Counted from the stretch's first letter, positions 39,601 through 52,979 are shown. The stretch is DNA of 64,000 nucleotides from Dasyornis broadbenti (GCA_013397935.1 VZRN01011462.1:1035084-1099083); one strand, 5' to 3'. The notes: generated by a model not told the origin, from the sequence alone. A program made the numbers and translations.

Positions 39601-41483
39601 AGGGTGCAATATTTTTCAAATGCTTCCAGGTAAGAAGGAAAAAGTTTAAGAAAGATTTCATCTAAGTGGTGACAGTAGCTTAATCCAAAATTCTTTATTT
39701 GCCTGACACTAAGTTATTCCCAGCAACTTCCAAGTCTAGATCCAGTCTAGAGCCAGCTGTGAAAAAGCAAAGGCAAAACTGTGAAAGCAGCAACTTCTAC
39801 AGAGATAATTTCACTCCTCTCAGAAGGTAGAAGGTAATGCACAGTAATTGCAATACCCACAAACAGCAAATCTTTAAAACTGTCAGTAGTCCAGAAATGT
39901 GTCACTTAGACCACTGTAATTATGGGAGAAAAGGTGACATTCGGGGCTGAAAAAGAAACATGCTTGTGGTAGAGCCTTTTTATAGGAAAATGTCACCTGT
40001 TTAAAAGCTGTTCAGAATTTTGGCAAGTTAGAAATAATCATGGCTGACATTACTTGGCAAAGAGCAGATGAAAAGATCAAAACTGGATAACAGATAAAAG
40101 CAATCCGGCCCATGGTTCCATCTTTCAATTTACAATGGCAGCAGCAATGTCAAACACTCCAAAGCCTGACAACCGACGTGGTATGAGCAGGTATGAAAGC
40201 AGGGGGAAAACGCCCAGGGACAATAAAAAAACCCCAACAAAACACACTGGCAATTTGAAGAAGAGAGCAATACATTGCACTCAATTAGAAAGATATGTGC
40301 ATATGCATAAATAATATAATAACTGCTTCCTTTTGGTGGGATATTAAAAGTTAGCAGCTAAGATTTACTAAGACTTATGTTTACCTCTGCAATGTTACTC
40401 TTCATCCTTGCCTCTATCATGATGTATCACATTAATGAAAGCAAGCTTCCATCCTCTGAAAAAACAGGTGAATCTAGGCATTATAAAGCCTGTCTAGCAC
40501 AGAGGCCAAATTAAGTTGGAAGTCTGAACAAAAATTACGATTTCAGATTTCTATCTAAATAACAGGTTTGTGATAGAATTTTCTGTATACAGTTTCCTAG
40601 AATGGCTTCTCTTGTTGATTTTGGCGGGCAAGGTCAAGGGAAATATTCTTAAAAAGGTTCTGATCCACACAACTCTAATATTAATTTCACCTTGCATTGC
40701 CACCAGGGTTAGGGTCTGCACATTGAGCACTGACACTGAAACAAGAGGTTTGGAATCCTAGTAACCAAAGTCAGGAAAAAGCAGTTTTTCCAGTGATGAA
40801 GACAGATGACCAGAAGGAAGCCAAAGGAATGAGGTATTTTAATGATGTCTCACTTATGTTCCAACCACTTTTGCACTCAGTTCTGATACTTTGTTTTTAG
40901 ATACTCATTGATTTCACTTGAATTTTTTGCCACAATACCAAGTTTGGACTTGTTATACAGAGCTTCAATTGACTCAGAGAGCCTGATTATTGGATTTGTG
41001 GGTATTTTAATTCTAGTTTACCAATAATGCCAAATTAATTATAACATCCAACATCAGAAGCCACACCAGCTCTTGCAGTGGGAAAGGTTTTTTTCCTATC
41101 TTTTAAATTAGAGTATTTCTAAAATGTGTGAAAAGTCTTTCTGTAGCAGAGTCCACCCTGGGAACACTGAAAATTTGAGGTTTGATTTTTGCCTTTTATT
41201 TTTCCTGATCTACAGGTAACTTATTCTCATGTTTTAATGAAGAAAAACATGACAGTAACTTACCCATCCTACTAAAAGGTGATTGAGAAAGCAATACAAA
41301 ATATAAAATAGTTGTTTAAGGCTACAGTTACCTTTTGCTGTCTAATAGAATGGATCAGTCCTGTATAAAACATCCTGGGAAAAACACCTTCATGAAAAGG
41401 GACTCCTGACTAGGTGGGAGCTAGGATGCAGGAAATCAGGACACAAGGAATGTGCTGTGCTCAGTGCTAATTTTTTTTTTTTT
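36621..41483. other. gene-free intergenic stretch
   Basis: No exon or RNA gene was recognised. Open frames reach 113 codons (39133-39474). An 86-codon ATG frame at 38281-38541 has a good acceptor-like ctttcctctcctgcag inside it but matches nothing known. Confidence 0.6.
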
Positions 41484-41524
41484 NNNNNNNNNNNNNNNNN
41501 TTTTTTTTGTGTGTGTGTGTGTGT
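41471..41524. repeat. interrupted poly-T followed by (GT)8
   Basis: T13 at 41471-41483, then 17 N bases, then T8 at 41501-41508 and eight GT units at 41509-41524. The homopolymer plus dinucleotide structure explains why the assembly failed here. Confidence 0.95.
41484..41500. other. assembly gap, 17 N
   Basis: Seventeen undetermined bases lie inside a poly-T run. The true length is unknown. Confidence 1.
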
Positions 41525-43373
41525 ATTTGTGGTTTTTTTCCCAGTTTTTAATTAATGATAATTTCAGGGGGGAAAAAAAATACAATTTGTGACTAGCTCT
41601 GGTCTTTTCATTTATTTGCCTTCCTGGGACTTAGAGAATGGCTGGCATTTTCTTTAACAACAGAGCTCAGGCTCTGATTGAGCTTCTCAGCTGAATCTCC
41701 AGACGCCGAACACAGCTCTCTCACTGTGGTACTGTGTAAATCTAAGGTGTAGTCAGAGCAGTGTAAGTTTTTGATCTGTAGCCGTGCAGGTGATGGAAAA
41801 CTTGTCTGAAAGCTTCTCTTAAAGCCTCTTCCACAGGTGAAGTAAGGAGCACCATAACTACAGTAGAAATTGGATACTGATAGTATTAAATCCTGGCCTT
41901 ATTGAAGTCAATCTATATTTTCCATAGATTTTATTGTGCCTCAGGTATTCCTTGAATCTCAGGGAACTGACTTTTATCTAGCAATAGCATCTCTTTGCTG
42001 GTGTTTGTGACAGTTTTAAAGGATATTTTTTCAACAAGAAGTTATCCAACAACCACAATTACAGTCACATCCAACACCTACTAGCATCTACTGCGCTAAC
42101 AAACCAGAAGGGTTTCTTGGGAATGGAACGGCTCCATGACAATAGAACGACCATCTTTCAACACCACCACCATCACACTTCATCAGCCTGACTAGAAACT
42201 GTCTTTCCTGAGCTCATACTCCTCTCACAGGCCCAACCAGATGTATAAGGAAGGAAAGAGAGAGAAAAATCAAAGTGATGCTGCCATGAGAACCAAGGGG
42301 CTACAGAGACAACAGGAAGTCAATATTTTCTAGAACTAGAAAACATAAGTATTATCATTACATTAATAATTGAATCATTATGACACAAAGGACATACAAC
42401 TTACTTCATAACCTCAAGGTTAAACTATGGCATGTCAAACTTCTATGTCCTTGCCCATATCCTGATTCCTCCAACACCTATTTCAGTGCTTAATTTCACT
42501 AACATAAAGAATCTTGGTGAATCCACCACTGGCATACAGCTCAAGGAAGTGGAGGCAAGTGCTTGTGTTAGGACTTAAAACTTTTGTCTTTAGGCACAAT
42601 CCACTGTTGCATGTGAATCACCAACTATGTTTGGTGCACAGCAGACACAGTGATGACAGCAGGACAAAACTGGAAGGGTGGGGGAAGAGAAGTATTCATC
42701 AGATGCTGTGAAAAGAAACCTGCAGAATTTAAAATGACTTTGCTCACTGTCTGCAGGATGCTATTTCAACTGGAAATAATAAAAGAGACCCAAAACTGCA
42801 GCTCCACCACGATCAGTGCCTGGATAGTTCTGTGCTGCACTCACAGAACGACCAGAGCCAAAGACATCTCTCTGCTCAAGAATGTTTCAGGTAAACTTAA
42901 ACCAATGTCAAGAAGAGTCAAAGGTTGTGTATTACAGCTACAATATTGCACATCCTCAGGGCTGGGACTTAGGAGACCTGAAGTTTTAGACTAAACTTGA
43001 ATGCTGTGACTCTGATGTAAAATTAATGCAGAGAGTGTGGAAAAAAAGGCTGGTAGGAAGCTCTGGAACATAAAGAGATATGTTACCTTTAACATTCAGT
43101 TTGCATTAGCCTTTTTCTGTTCAGCTGGCCATATATTTTGCTTATAGTAACATTTTTTTTCCCAACTCCACTCTCACTCAAATCTGTGTAAATGCTATCA
43201 TTTAAAGCTCAAGTTCATCAGGGTACATAGGTGCATACATGGTTTTCATTACAAGTCATCTGCTTAATTTTTATGAAGCTATTTAGCTACTTAGACTCAA
43301 TTGTATTCTATAAAACCCTCAGAATCAACCCCTAAGTCAATTTTCTTTTGCCTTCTTCCAACCAACATCAGGG
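41525..43373. other. gene-free intergenic stretch
   Basis: No exon or RNA gene was recognised. Overlapping plus frames at 42514-42711 and 42650-42994 (up to 114 codons) have no recognisable similarity. Confidence 0.6.
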
Positions 43374-43640
43374 ATGTATTCTTTTCTTTGGCTCCCTGTC
43401 TCTTACCAAGTGCCCTTTAAACTCACCATCCCTGTCTGCAGTGCTCTAAAATGCCTGCATACTTGCCAGCATTTCTCCTCACGTTTTATTCCCCTTATTT
43501 TGTGTGAATCCACTCTCTTGTCTAACGTCATACAGTTCCCTTGACTTGTTTCCTCTACTCTGGACCTTAAGTAGCATCTGATATTTTTCTCCTACTTTTG
43601 AAACAGTGTCCCTGGTTTCTGTCTTGATTCAGCTTTTCAA
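43374..43640 (+). mobile_element. second L2/L3-like LINE fossil (C-terminal ORF2 region)
   Basis: From 43386 one plus frame reads LWLPVSYQVPFKLTI, then a short spacer, then SALKCLHTCQHFSS. This aligns with the C-terminal block of L2/L3-type ORF2, commonly LHWLPVxxRIxFKLxxLxxKALHxLAPxYLSS. It is the part that should follow directly after the segment preserved at 36459-36620, and it lies on the same strand 6.8 kb away. Later stops and frame changes show it is dead. The right edge is approximate. Confidence 0.65.
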
Positions 43641-46600
43641 CCCCCTTTGACCATCATTATTATTTTCCACATTTAAGTTCTTCATAAAAAGGCAAGAAAA
43701 AGGAGGAACAACATGGTGCAGGAGTGTATCAGAAGTTCTGAGATTCCTCAGAAAATTAAATTAGTTTTATTATTAGAAATAATCAGTGTACTAAAATCAC
43801 TGGTATTTTTCAGTGTCTATTTAAAATTACAATTTGATAATATAAATTTTGAGATAGCAGATCCTGCTTGATGAATAACAGCATCCAAGCTCTGCATTGC
43901 CTGACTCGAAGAACTGAAGTCACAAACCTCCTCAGAATGGACCTCAAAACCACAAAAGATAAATGTCATGAAGTGAAGAAAAACAGGCAAAAGAATAGAG
44001 AACAGAGCTTCTTCAAGGACTCTCTAATTTCTGGCTACGTGATGACTCTTTGTCTAAAGTTAACTCTGCACTGAAGACTGCAGTGCTGTGGAACAACGTG
44101 CTGGCTTAGCTCCTGGAAGTGGTCTTGCCCCAGGAGATCCTGTGCTGTACCTGAACTGTTTGGTTTGAAGTTTGCAGCCCTGCAGAGTAGACATACACCA
44201 TAGAGGCACAAATAGTTTTGATCTAAGGAACAGTTGTTGGGTGCAATGACAGGAAATACAATATGCAACTTCTTCCATTTTTGACAATTCATACATTGTG
44301 TAGAAAGAAACCATCACAATAATTGTGAAGCCCAATAAGCAGGGCAAAGAAGGGCTCTCCACACTTTTGTAATCAATTAGACATGTAACCCGCTAGGCTC
44401 TGTTAAATCTTTCTCTTTTATCTTTTATAAAACCACTGACTGTAGCCCACTCAGAAGCCTACCTGTGCTTATCCTGGAGTCCCCAGGGGATTTCCCAAGA
44501 GGACTTTCCAGATAGATGAAATATACCTGTGCACAAGCTGACTGCATTTCTCAGTTGATGCCCACAAGGTTTTATGCCTGAGAATTTCTGATAATTTATT
44601 TTAAAAGGTGTAAAGCTAGTTTTGAAGGAAATAACTTGCACTGGAGTCTAACTATGTTTGCTAATTTTTGTACCAGCAGCTAGTATGGAGCTTGAGGAAA
44701 GCTAATTTCTCTTGCCAAAAAAGCATGGATGCTTAGTGACAGCCTTTCTAGCCCATACAAGATTCTTCAGAAATGCTCTCCTAACCCTTAAAAAAAGTAT
44801 TTCCTAACAATAAAAAATGCTCTAAGCATTTTACTTCCAGCAGGACAGAATAACATATTATGTGAAAACCGCGAACTGAATCTGTCCACCTATTTTCCCT
44901 GCAAAACATTTGCTAATCATGCTGATAAAGGGGATGAACATATTTTAGAATATTAAAATTTGATTTGGCAAAGACAAATTTCAATATTAAAACACATATA
45001 ATGACCGTTAGATTAAGCTTTTCTGATATACTTAATACCCAAGCTAAATAACTAATCCACAGAGAACAGGAGGTGGACTCAGCAGCTGAGTAAGATTACA
45101 ATTTTAGGACATACTGTAGAGGACACAGGGAAATGCAATCTCATCATTTTCTTAACACTATTCACTATATATTGGTTAGTCAAAACTACCTGCCATATAA
45201 ATAAGAAAAAAAAAAAAAAAAACCAACATCCTACAGTCACACTGAAATCTTCTCATAGGCCTGAGATCTGCCCAGTAGACAACTTGCAACTGTGTAGTTT
45301 TGTCCTTCAGAGAACAGGCAGAAACTACGTGTGGACTGTATTTCATTCAATGGTTTACTTAGCAAAGCACAGGTACTGCTCAATTTGGATATACAGCCCT
45401 GAGGGAAAAATTGCTCTCCAAGAAGAGCTAGACAATCACAAAACAAGTGGAACACAGTAATCATTAAACACAGGTAAAAATTCAGTGCACGATTCCTAAG
45501 ACAAAAGATCTGGCATGGGTTTCTAAAAAATTTTCATTATTTTTATAGCAGCGAGGTGTCAAAGCAGAAGAAGTGGAAACAGCATTATAAAAAGTCCTTT
45601 ATTTCAAAGTAAAGTAATTTTTAAATTATTACTAGATTTGTTATATTTTTATGCAGACCAGGAAAGGTTGTATACGATATATGTCAAGTAATACAAACGT
45701 GCCTAAGTATTCAAATCAGTATATATGCATACATCTGTATAGACATTGTATTCATAAACACACACTTTGTTATGTTCACTGATGTCCACATTAACATATC
45801 ATAGTTGTTCATTACTGTCTATAACAGGAGAAACACTATATTTTTCAGATATTGTACAGTACATGCAAACATAGATGGAAAAACACAGCTAAAATAACAA
45901 TTTTCTTCACTTTCTTCACCTAACTCAACAAAATATAAATTTTTGTTAGACCGTGATTTATTTAACAAGTATGGTAAGTTCTTATATTTCCTCAGGTATG
46001 TCTACGTGCAGCAAAATAAAGGTAATTTAATGTAATGATTTGTAGGCAGATTATCTCATGAACTGTTCAGTTATATTTTACATGTATTTTTCAACAGCCT
46101 ATAAAAATTAAAATGAAAAAGGATGATGGTTTATATTTTAAGGGTTTTTAAAATTAATATTAATAAATTACTTTTCACTGGCTTCACTAAATTTTATTCT
46201 CCTAGCTGAAAAGGGTTTAACTTATTTTGATAGTAACCAGATCTTTACAGAAAAACATATAGAAATTTAAAAAAAGAAAAATCATTTTACCTCAGTAAAA
46301 AGCATCTTCTAATGACTGCTCTCACTAGGACCAAAATATAAAGTGAGATTTAAGAACACTTCAGAAGTTGCCTGCAACATTCTTTGTAATTATCAAATGG
46401 TTCAAACGGTAAAATGTTATGTTAGCTGTAATAGGCTGCATATTTCAGTTATATGACAGGTTTTGCTTTCCATCCAGCAAAGAAAATTCATTATCTATGC
46501 CACAGGAGTAAAGCTAGATCCTGAATTTTAAAGAAGGCGTATGGAGGTTGCGAGTTACTTGAACGCCTTTGCTTTCTGAAACCACCGATATGTCATTTAT

Positions 46601-47099
46601 ATTCTCCAGAAGGAGAGAATTTGTGTACAAGCAAATGCCTCTGTAAAAGAGCAGAGTTTCTAATATTTAGCATATCTATATCTCAGCACATTTTTAACCT
46701 GAACTGCTATTTGCTTCCTTAGGCACCTATATGGGGAAAAACGATTAAAGCAGGCAGAAAATAATGGAACTGGTTCTTTAATGTGAGCAGGATTGGGTCT
46801 AATGTATTGTTAGCTTGAAGGAGAAGGAACCTGGTCTTTTTCACATGCCTCTTAATACAGACATTTCTTCTGCTTTGCAGAAAAGATGTTGTCTTTGAGG
46901 AATTTCTGTCATGAGTAATTTCCATATATTTTTCCCCAAATGGGATATGAGCTCTTGGCTTGCCAAAGTAGAGTGGGAGAGAAAATTTAATTCTGTGCAC
47001 AGGCCTGTCCTGGGAAGCACAGCCATCAGACCTAGGTATTTCTGATGTCCACTTGTTGCCACTGACCTGCACAATATCTGTGGCAGAAAATATATCAGA
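43641..47099. other. gene-free, very AT-rich intergenic stretch
   Basis: No exon, RNA gene or dated repeat was recognised. It includes an A17 run at 45206-45222 and a TATA-rich zone at about 45600-46300. Confidence 0.65.
45206..45222. repeat. A17 homopolymer
   Basis: Seventeen consecutive A bases. No retrotransposed body or target duplication is evident. Confidence 0.97.
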
Positions 47100-47480
47100 G
47101 AGATGACGTGTCCTAACCTCAGTGTGCTATCACAAACCACTTGGCACCGTGAAACACACGGAGGGAGGACTGCATCGAGGAGCAGCATCATCGCACGGGA
47201 AACAGCAGTGAATTAATTGAACTGCGCTCTCTCACAGAAGAGGTCCGGAAAAGCACGGTTTTTAAGCACCAGGTTTGGAAATTATTCTGCTCCTCAGCTG
47301 GCTCTGGGGTGCAGGAGGTGCACTTGCAGCAGTCCGGGTGGGATGATGGGCTGGGCGACTGCTGCGTGAGAGGAAGGAAGCCAGCGAAAGTGAACCACCA
47401 GGCTCCTTCGTGCAAGTCCCTGCTTTACGTTTATTTTGATGAAATAACTGTATTGCAGCATTTTTAATCACTCAAAATTA
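47100..47480. promoter_or_regulatory. GC-elevated, CpG-containing block
   Basis: CpG-bearing words recur (ctgcatcgaggag, catcgcacggg, gaggtccggaaaagcacgg, agtccgggtggg, gggcgactgctgcgtgag, ccagcgaaag, ccttcgtgc) in otherwise CpG-poor sequence. Minus-strand frames of up to 117 codons overlap or adjoin it, but none is recognised. It could be a conserved regulatory block or an uncharacterised exon. Confidence 0.35.
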
Positions 47481-48299
47481 TCATCCTACTTTGCCACCAA
47501 AATAGCACAATAGATAATTGATCTGCTGAACCAAAACAGCACAACCCCCAGCAGTATGTTTGCGCTAATTCACAAGGGTTTTTTAAAATTAATTTGGGAA
47601 GCTATCTATATACCTACACAAAGGTCTTATTTTATTATTAACTGCAGTAATTTCATACTGGAACCCTAATATTACAGTGCAATTCAGTTGAAACTGTTGA
47701 ACTTGTGAACTGTTAACAATACAAATAACACAATAATAGCGAAGAATCCAAACACTTAGCAGCAGCAAACTAATAATCACACTTTTATGCCAAATAAGCT
47801 ATCAGGGAATTAATAATTTTGCCTCCCTCACCGCAGCTTCACTGGTGTTTCAAGACATTTCTCCTCTGAGGAAAGAAGCTGACTCATACCCCAGCCCAAA
47901 ACCAGGGCAGGTGTCTCCTCTGGGCAAAGGTATGTTTGGTGGTGCCCCCAAATGTTTTCCACCCTCCTCCCCCTCTTGATGGGGCCATGGTGAACACAGG
48001 CTGCAGGTCACCAGCCCTGTCCCGGGCTATGCAAACAAGATACATTTTCAGCACCTCACCCTCGTGAGGCGATTTGCCTCGTGAAGGTAAGGAGCCAGGA
48101 GGTAAATAAATAGGTCTTTTGAGCCAGGCCTTGCCTGTACACACCTGTATCAACAAGGATGCAAGCACAATTATCTTACCTTAATGAACTTAATCTTTAA
48201 TTTCACAGCTTGGCCCTTGTGCTCAGCCTCTTAACAAAGGAGCTGAACTGTTTTAGTCCATATGACCACCCTTCCTCCAACAGCTGTGGAAACTTAAAG

Positions 48300-49390
48300 C
48301 CACGACAAGGATTTTTGCCCCTTGTGAAACTGTCAAAAGCAATAAATATTTTTCTTTTTTTCCATCATTAGACCCAGTTAAGAAAGCCTGGCCATTGTCC
48401 ACTGTAATTCCCAGCGCTCACGGGGCAGGAGCTTTATTGTCCCAAATGAATCCTGAAGTGTGAACAATGCGGGGGAAAGCGGCCACCCTTTTCGGGAGGG
48501 TGTAGCCGCGAGGAATGCGGCGCTTCCCCATGGACGGCTCCGCCAAAAGAGCACTTGTGTTTTTTAACACTGGCCTTTCAGGAGGATGCTCGAGTTAAGG
48601 CATTGTGGCCCACTGTAAATAGATGCACTCGCCAGAATGGGGCTTCGTCATCCCTAATTAGGGAAGTAACTCCAGAGAGACAGCATGTCACTTGCAAGAC
48701 TGGGCTCATTGTTGGGTTTGTGCGCGTCCCCACAATGTGAGGTAATTGGAGTTGTACCTTTTAGAAAGCTGCTAATTTCACATAGGAAGTGCTAACAAGA
48801 CCTTTGTGTGCCATGTTTTCCTTCGTCCTTTCTAAGGAAGTTACAGAGCTCGAGTACTGGGAATGGCTGGGCCAAGGCCTGCTGGAGGAGGCTGCGGTAA
48901 TGAACCACTTCAGCCCCCCGCCAGAAAAAGGAGGCCTAATTTTCGGGCCTGAGAAGACGAGGACGGACAAAAGGTTCTGTTTAAGCTTATTATACAGGAC
49001 ATTCTCAGTGCCTACACAGCTTTCCTCGAAATGACCCTCTCAAAATAAGTGCATCAAGTTTGAGCAAATAGAAACATGCAACTTTCGAGGCTGGGGGTTA
49101 TAGTTTTCTTTACAAAGCCATTTATATAATGTAAGCCGCAATTAGCGCGGAACGGAGCAACAAGATCTAGCGAGGAAAGTTCCCCTGACAAAGGACAGAA
49201 ATTAGGGGAATAAGTAACAGTTAAATATTGGCTTTGGATAACCGGCTGAAAAGGCCTTTCAAATCAGCTGTGGATGTAGAAAAATAAAATAATTTTACTC
49301 TGAATATCTTTCGCCGCAAAGTTTGGCTTTTAAACCACTGACTGATTGATTCCACTAATTTCAAATTATCTAGATAGAATGAATCTGGGC
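48300..49390. promoter_or_regulatory. candidate conserved noncoding cluster with CpG core
   Basis: This is the most regulatory-looking part of the window. A CpG core at 48415-48542 carries twelve CpGs in about 128 bp. Around it are several SOX-type ACAAT/ATTGT cores (near 48393, 48436, 48464, 48601, 48708 and 48732) and homeobox-type taatta at about 48655-48660. Further right are CpG-retaining atgtaagccgcaattagcgc, gataaccggctg and tctttcgccgcaaag. The plus frame at 48789-49034 is not recognised and starts at GTG. Sequence conservation is inferred, not measured. Confidence 0.45.
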
Positions 49391-50180
49391 TTAAAAAAAA
49401 AAGAAGAAAGAACTGAAAAGCCTCTCAGCTTTTAAGCCTGACAATATCAGCAAAATGTCCATAGGAATTACATATAAAAATTCAAACAGTAATGAAACAA
49501 ATTACTACTTACAGTATGAAAAGTCTGCAAAAGCTTTTTATAGACTTGAAATGCAGAAGTTATATAAACTACTCAGTGAAAAGAATTAGAAAATGACCTT
49601 TGCAGATCAGGGGCAAAAATGAACAGTCTTCAGGGGAAAAAAATTTCACTGTTAACAATGGCTTTTAATGCCATTTTGCTTCCCTCATTTATCTAATAAT
49701 CATGGCAAGGTTAGGGTAAACAATGAACAGTATGTTTTCACATATTCCACCTTTAGTGTCCTCCATATGAATTTCTAAAACACTTAAGAGAATAGATACA
49801 TAAACCTGTGACCTTCAAATGAGCTTTTTGCTACTTCCAACATTTTGAATAAAAAAGGTCAGAAAATTGAACCGCTTTTGCGCAGTAATGAATTCCATTC
49901 TGTTGGGTAAACAAAGCTAAATTTTAAAACATGGACCTGACATCTCTATAGCTCAAGAAGCTATTCTCTTCTTTGGGCAGGGGGGGGGAAGGGTGAGGAA
50001 TGCAAGCACTCCACCAGCCACCCCCTACATCACTGCAGCTTCCGCCAAGGAAAGGAGAAGGAGGAGACAAAAATATTTGGTTTTATTCAGCGAACTGCCA
50101 TGATTTCCAAGGGCAGTGCAACACAAATGCTGGATTTTTAAGACTTTTTTTTTCTTCCACCTCTCCCCCCTCAGTGAATA
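49391..50180. other. gene-free stretch between candidate regulatory blocks
   Basis: AT-rich, with homeobox-type words (ctaataatcatggc at about 49693) and a G9 run at about 49980-49988. No exon was recognised. Confidence 0.55.
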
Positions 50181-50189
50181 ATTGATCCG

Positions 50190-51000
50190 GTCCACACAAA
50201 AAAGAAGCCAGCGCTACCCTCATCAAGCCAGCTCTTACTGGCAAGGGCCTCCAAAAGTTACTTCAATTTCCGCCGTGCTTTTGTCCATGAGTTGTCCTGG
50301 CTGAAAGGCCCGGTTAGGTATTGTTGCAAAAAAAGTCTGCACCCACGTTTATTCCCCCCCTCTAATTCATACTCCGCATTGTGGGGTTTTGCTATTCAGG
50401 GACTGATTGGACAACAGCCTAAAGAATGGCCCCAGTGATTAGGCTCTCAGCATGGGTCTGGATTGTGGGTATAAACCCAGGGCTGGGGCTTGAATTCATG
50501 GCTGCTTTCTGCTTCCTCCTAGCGCCTCCCGCGCCCAATATTTTCTGCATCCTTTGCTGCAGGTAATGCATTCCTTCATACCAGGAAATGGAATCCATAT
50601 AATTAACCAGCACAGTAGTGTGTGAGCCCTTGAAAGTCCCGGGGTTGTGCCCTGGGAAGCAGTCGCGCTTTGGTATTGATAGGAACTCGCAGGATTTCAG
50701 TCAGGGTGGGATAATACAAAACCCTGAGTATTGTCATGACAAGGTATTCATCCTGCTTGACAAAGGAAACTTTTCTACCGTCCCCCCAGGGGCACACAGG
50801 GGCGATGCTGGACACAAATTTGTTTGTTTAGAAGCGGAGGTGCAGTTTGCCCAACCCACCGCCATTCCCAAAGGCCGGGCCTGAGCCCATCCCTGCCTGT
50901 CACTCCACCGCGCCATCCTGCTTCCCACTTTGCTTTACGTTTGAAAGTATGGCAGCTGCGCAAGGCGAGAAGTGTACAGATGTCACTCTGCGTCTTACAT
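50190..51000. promoter_or_regulatory. candidate conserved noncoding block
   Basis: CpG-retaining words are spread evenly (aatttccgccgtgc, ggcccggttagg, actccgcattg, agcgcctcccgcgccc, agtcgcgctttgg, aagcggaggtg, ccaccgccattcc). They lie among non-repetitive AT-containing motifs such as gattggacaac and ataattaacc. Several short frames overlap on both strands and none is recognised. Confidence 0.4.
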
Positions 51001-51655
51001 GTCAGTAACAGGAATTAATTTACATTTATTTGCCAATTGTTTTATATCATTTTATGACAATGTGCTGCATAATATAATTTAAATCTTTAATGTACAACTA
51101 ATTCTCTACCATTAATTTGTCAACATGATTACTGGATATGCCACCAGTAAAAGCTGGATGACTTGAAATATGTAGAAGGCATTCCTGTAGCTTTAGAAGA
51201 GGTTTGTATCTGAAATGACAAAGGTTTACAGAACTTTTTTTGGTCTGTCTGTAATTTTATGAAAACTACAATTTCAATGTAATTTCACAAACTGAATTAT
51301 TCCAAATCTCAGTCTGAAATAAAATCAAATGTCTAATATATTAATTAGCCCAGGGAGAGAGTCCCAACAGTATTGTAAGAAGCAAAATGATAGTTTGATT
51401 CCTGAGAAACACAGCCTTCATCATGACAAATCCTGGCTGATATGAGTTTAAATTGTCTCCCTGCCAATAGTATTTTATTTTGGGCAGAGCAGTAATCTTT
51501 TTAGCTATGTTCTGGAATTGAAAAGCAGCTCAAAACAAGAGCAGGTTGTAAATTTTTTGACAGAAAATGGTGATTTGTTGAAAGTTGTCCTGGGCGTGTA
51601 AAGCAGGAGCTACAGCAGGGAAGGTTTCTCAGGGTAGAACTGTTGATTAAAAAAT

Positions 51656-51716
51656 GAAGAGGGAAAGGGAAGAGGGAGAGAAAGGAAGAGGGAGAGAGGG
51701 AAAGAGGAAGAGGGGA
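51656..51716 (+). repeat. 61-nt uninterrupted purine tract
   Basis: Only A and G occur from 51656 to 51716 (gaagagggaaagggaagagg and so on). Uninterrupted homopurine runs of this length can adopt triplex (H-DNA) structure and can stall polymerases. It lies about 240 bp upstream of the long A-tract. Confidence 0.97.
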
Positions 51717-51954
51717 TTTTTCTGCCTCCCAGCCCTCCCCGCAGCTGCCGGTAGGTAGGAGGTCAGGGCACTCTCCAGGGATCTGGGAGAGCCAGTTTCA
51801 ATTAGCTCAGCAATGTGTTTGCGAGGGGAATTCAGAGCACATCACCTCTTTGCTTTCAGGGGGGTCTGGACCCCATTTCTCCTGCAGTTCTGAGGCACTC
51901 CCCTGCTGTTTCTCCCCCTCTATCAAAAACTGAATGTGTATGTGCCTCCCTCAG

Positions 51955-52107
<153 letters not shown>

Positions 52108-52520
52108 GCAAAGCAAATCAAAGTCCATATTGAAACAGAGGCCCTGACCTTGTGGCACCTAGACCCGGGCAATTCCCCTGGGAGACTCCTCCCGCAGAGC
52201 TGGGGCTGGGGACGGCAGCCCCAAGTTTGGGAGATGGGTGTAAACAGCACCTGCAAAGCACAACTAGGAGTCGTGCCCCCGGGCTTTGCCTCTGTGATCC
52301 CCTCGGTGCTCTCCTGACAGCCTCTGGGAATGTCTGCAGGCAGAACCAGACCCTTTGTCGCAGCCCTGTGAGCCTGCTCGTATGCTCACTTCCATGTTGC
52401 ACGGATCAATCTGCTGCCTGAGCCCCGCAGCTCCTCGGTGCAGTAACCCAGTGTCGCTTTTGGACACTTTTGCAACTGTTTAATTCAGGTGGGCTCCCTG
52501 TAGTCATCGGGGATCTGAGC
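52108..52520. other. GC-rich stretch downstream of the A-tract
   Basis: CpG-containing, GC-elevated sequence (agacccgggcaattc, ctcccgcagagctgg, gtcgtgcccccgggc, ctcctcggtgcag) with overlapping open frames on both strands, none recognised. It may be a conserved block or exon remnant that cannot be resolved here. Confidence 0.35.
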
Positions 52521-52789
52521 CGACAAAAGCCTACACTCACATCAGTGTTGGTCCAGGACCAGGGTACAGATGAAAATGCTGGGGAAACGATGAATAAAAG
52601 GGATGGAAATAGAGCAATTAGTTTTCGGGGAATAATTTGCTAAAGGAACATTTCATATTCTCACACTGCTCTTTTTAAAGCTCAGCTTCCTGCCTCTCCT
52701 CCTCACTCTTCTTATCTACCTTTTGGGTATCTCACAGGAGCTGTATGAGTCACCAGAACAGTGGAAAAATCTAGCAATTTCTTTTCATT

Positions 52790-52814
52790 AAAAAAAAAAA
52801 AAAGAAAAAAAAAA
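52790..52814 (+). repeat. A14-G-A10 run
   Basis: Interrupted poly-A of 25 bp, an ordinary homopolymer. Confidence 0.95.
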
Positions 52815-52979
52815 GGGCTTGATTAAAAATTAAAATAGGTAAAAAAGAGAAGATATTCACTGAAAAAGAAGTGTTTAGACAAAGCCTGTCTGCTTCAATT
52901 TCCCAGCTACGTAAGCTCCCTTGCCCTGAGAGTGACAGTAGATTCCATAAATTAACTGAAAATCCCTCTTCTCAAGAGC

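Noticed and set aside
48789..49034. 81-codon plus frame inside the CpG-rich regulatory block
   Set aside because: It starts at GTG rather than ATG and is not a recognised protein. The CpG and motif pattern fits noncoding regulatory DNA better.
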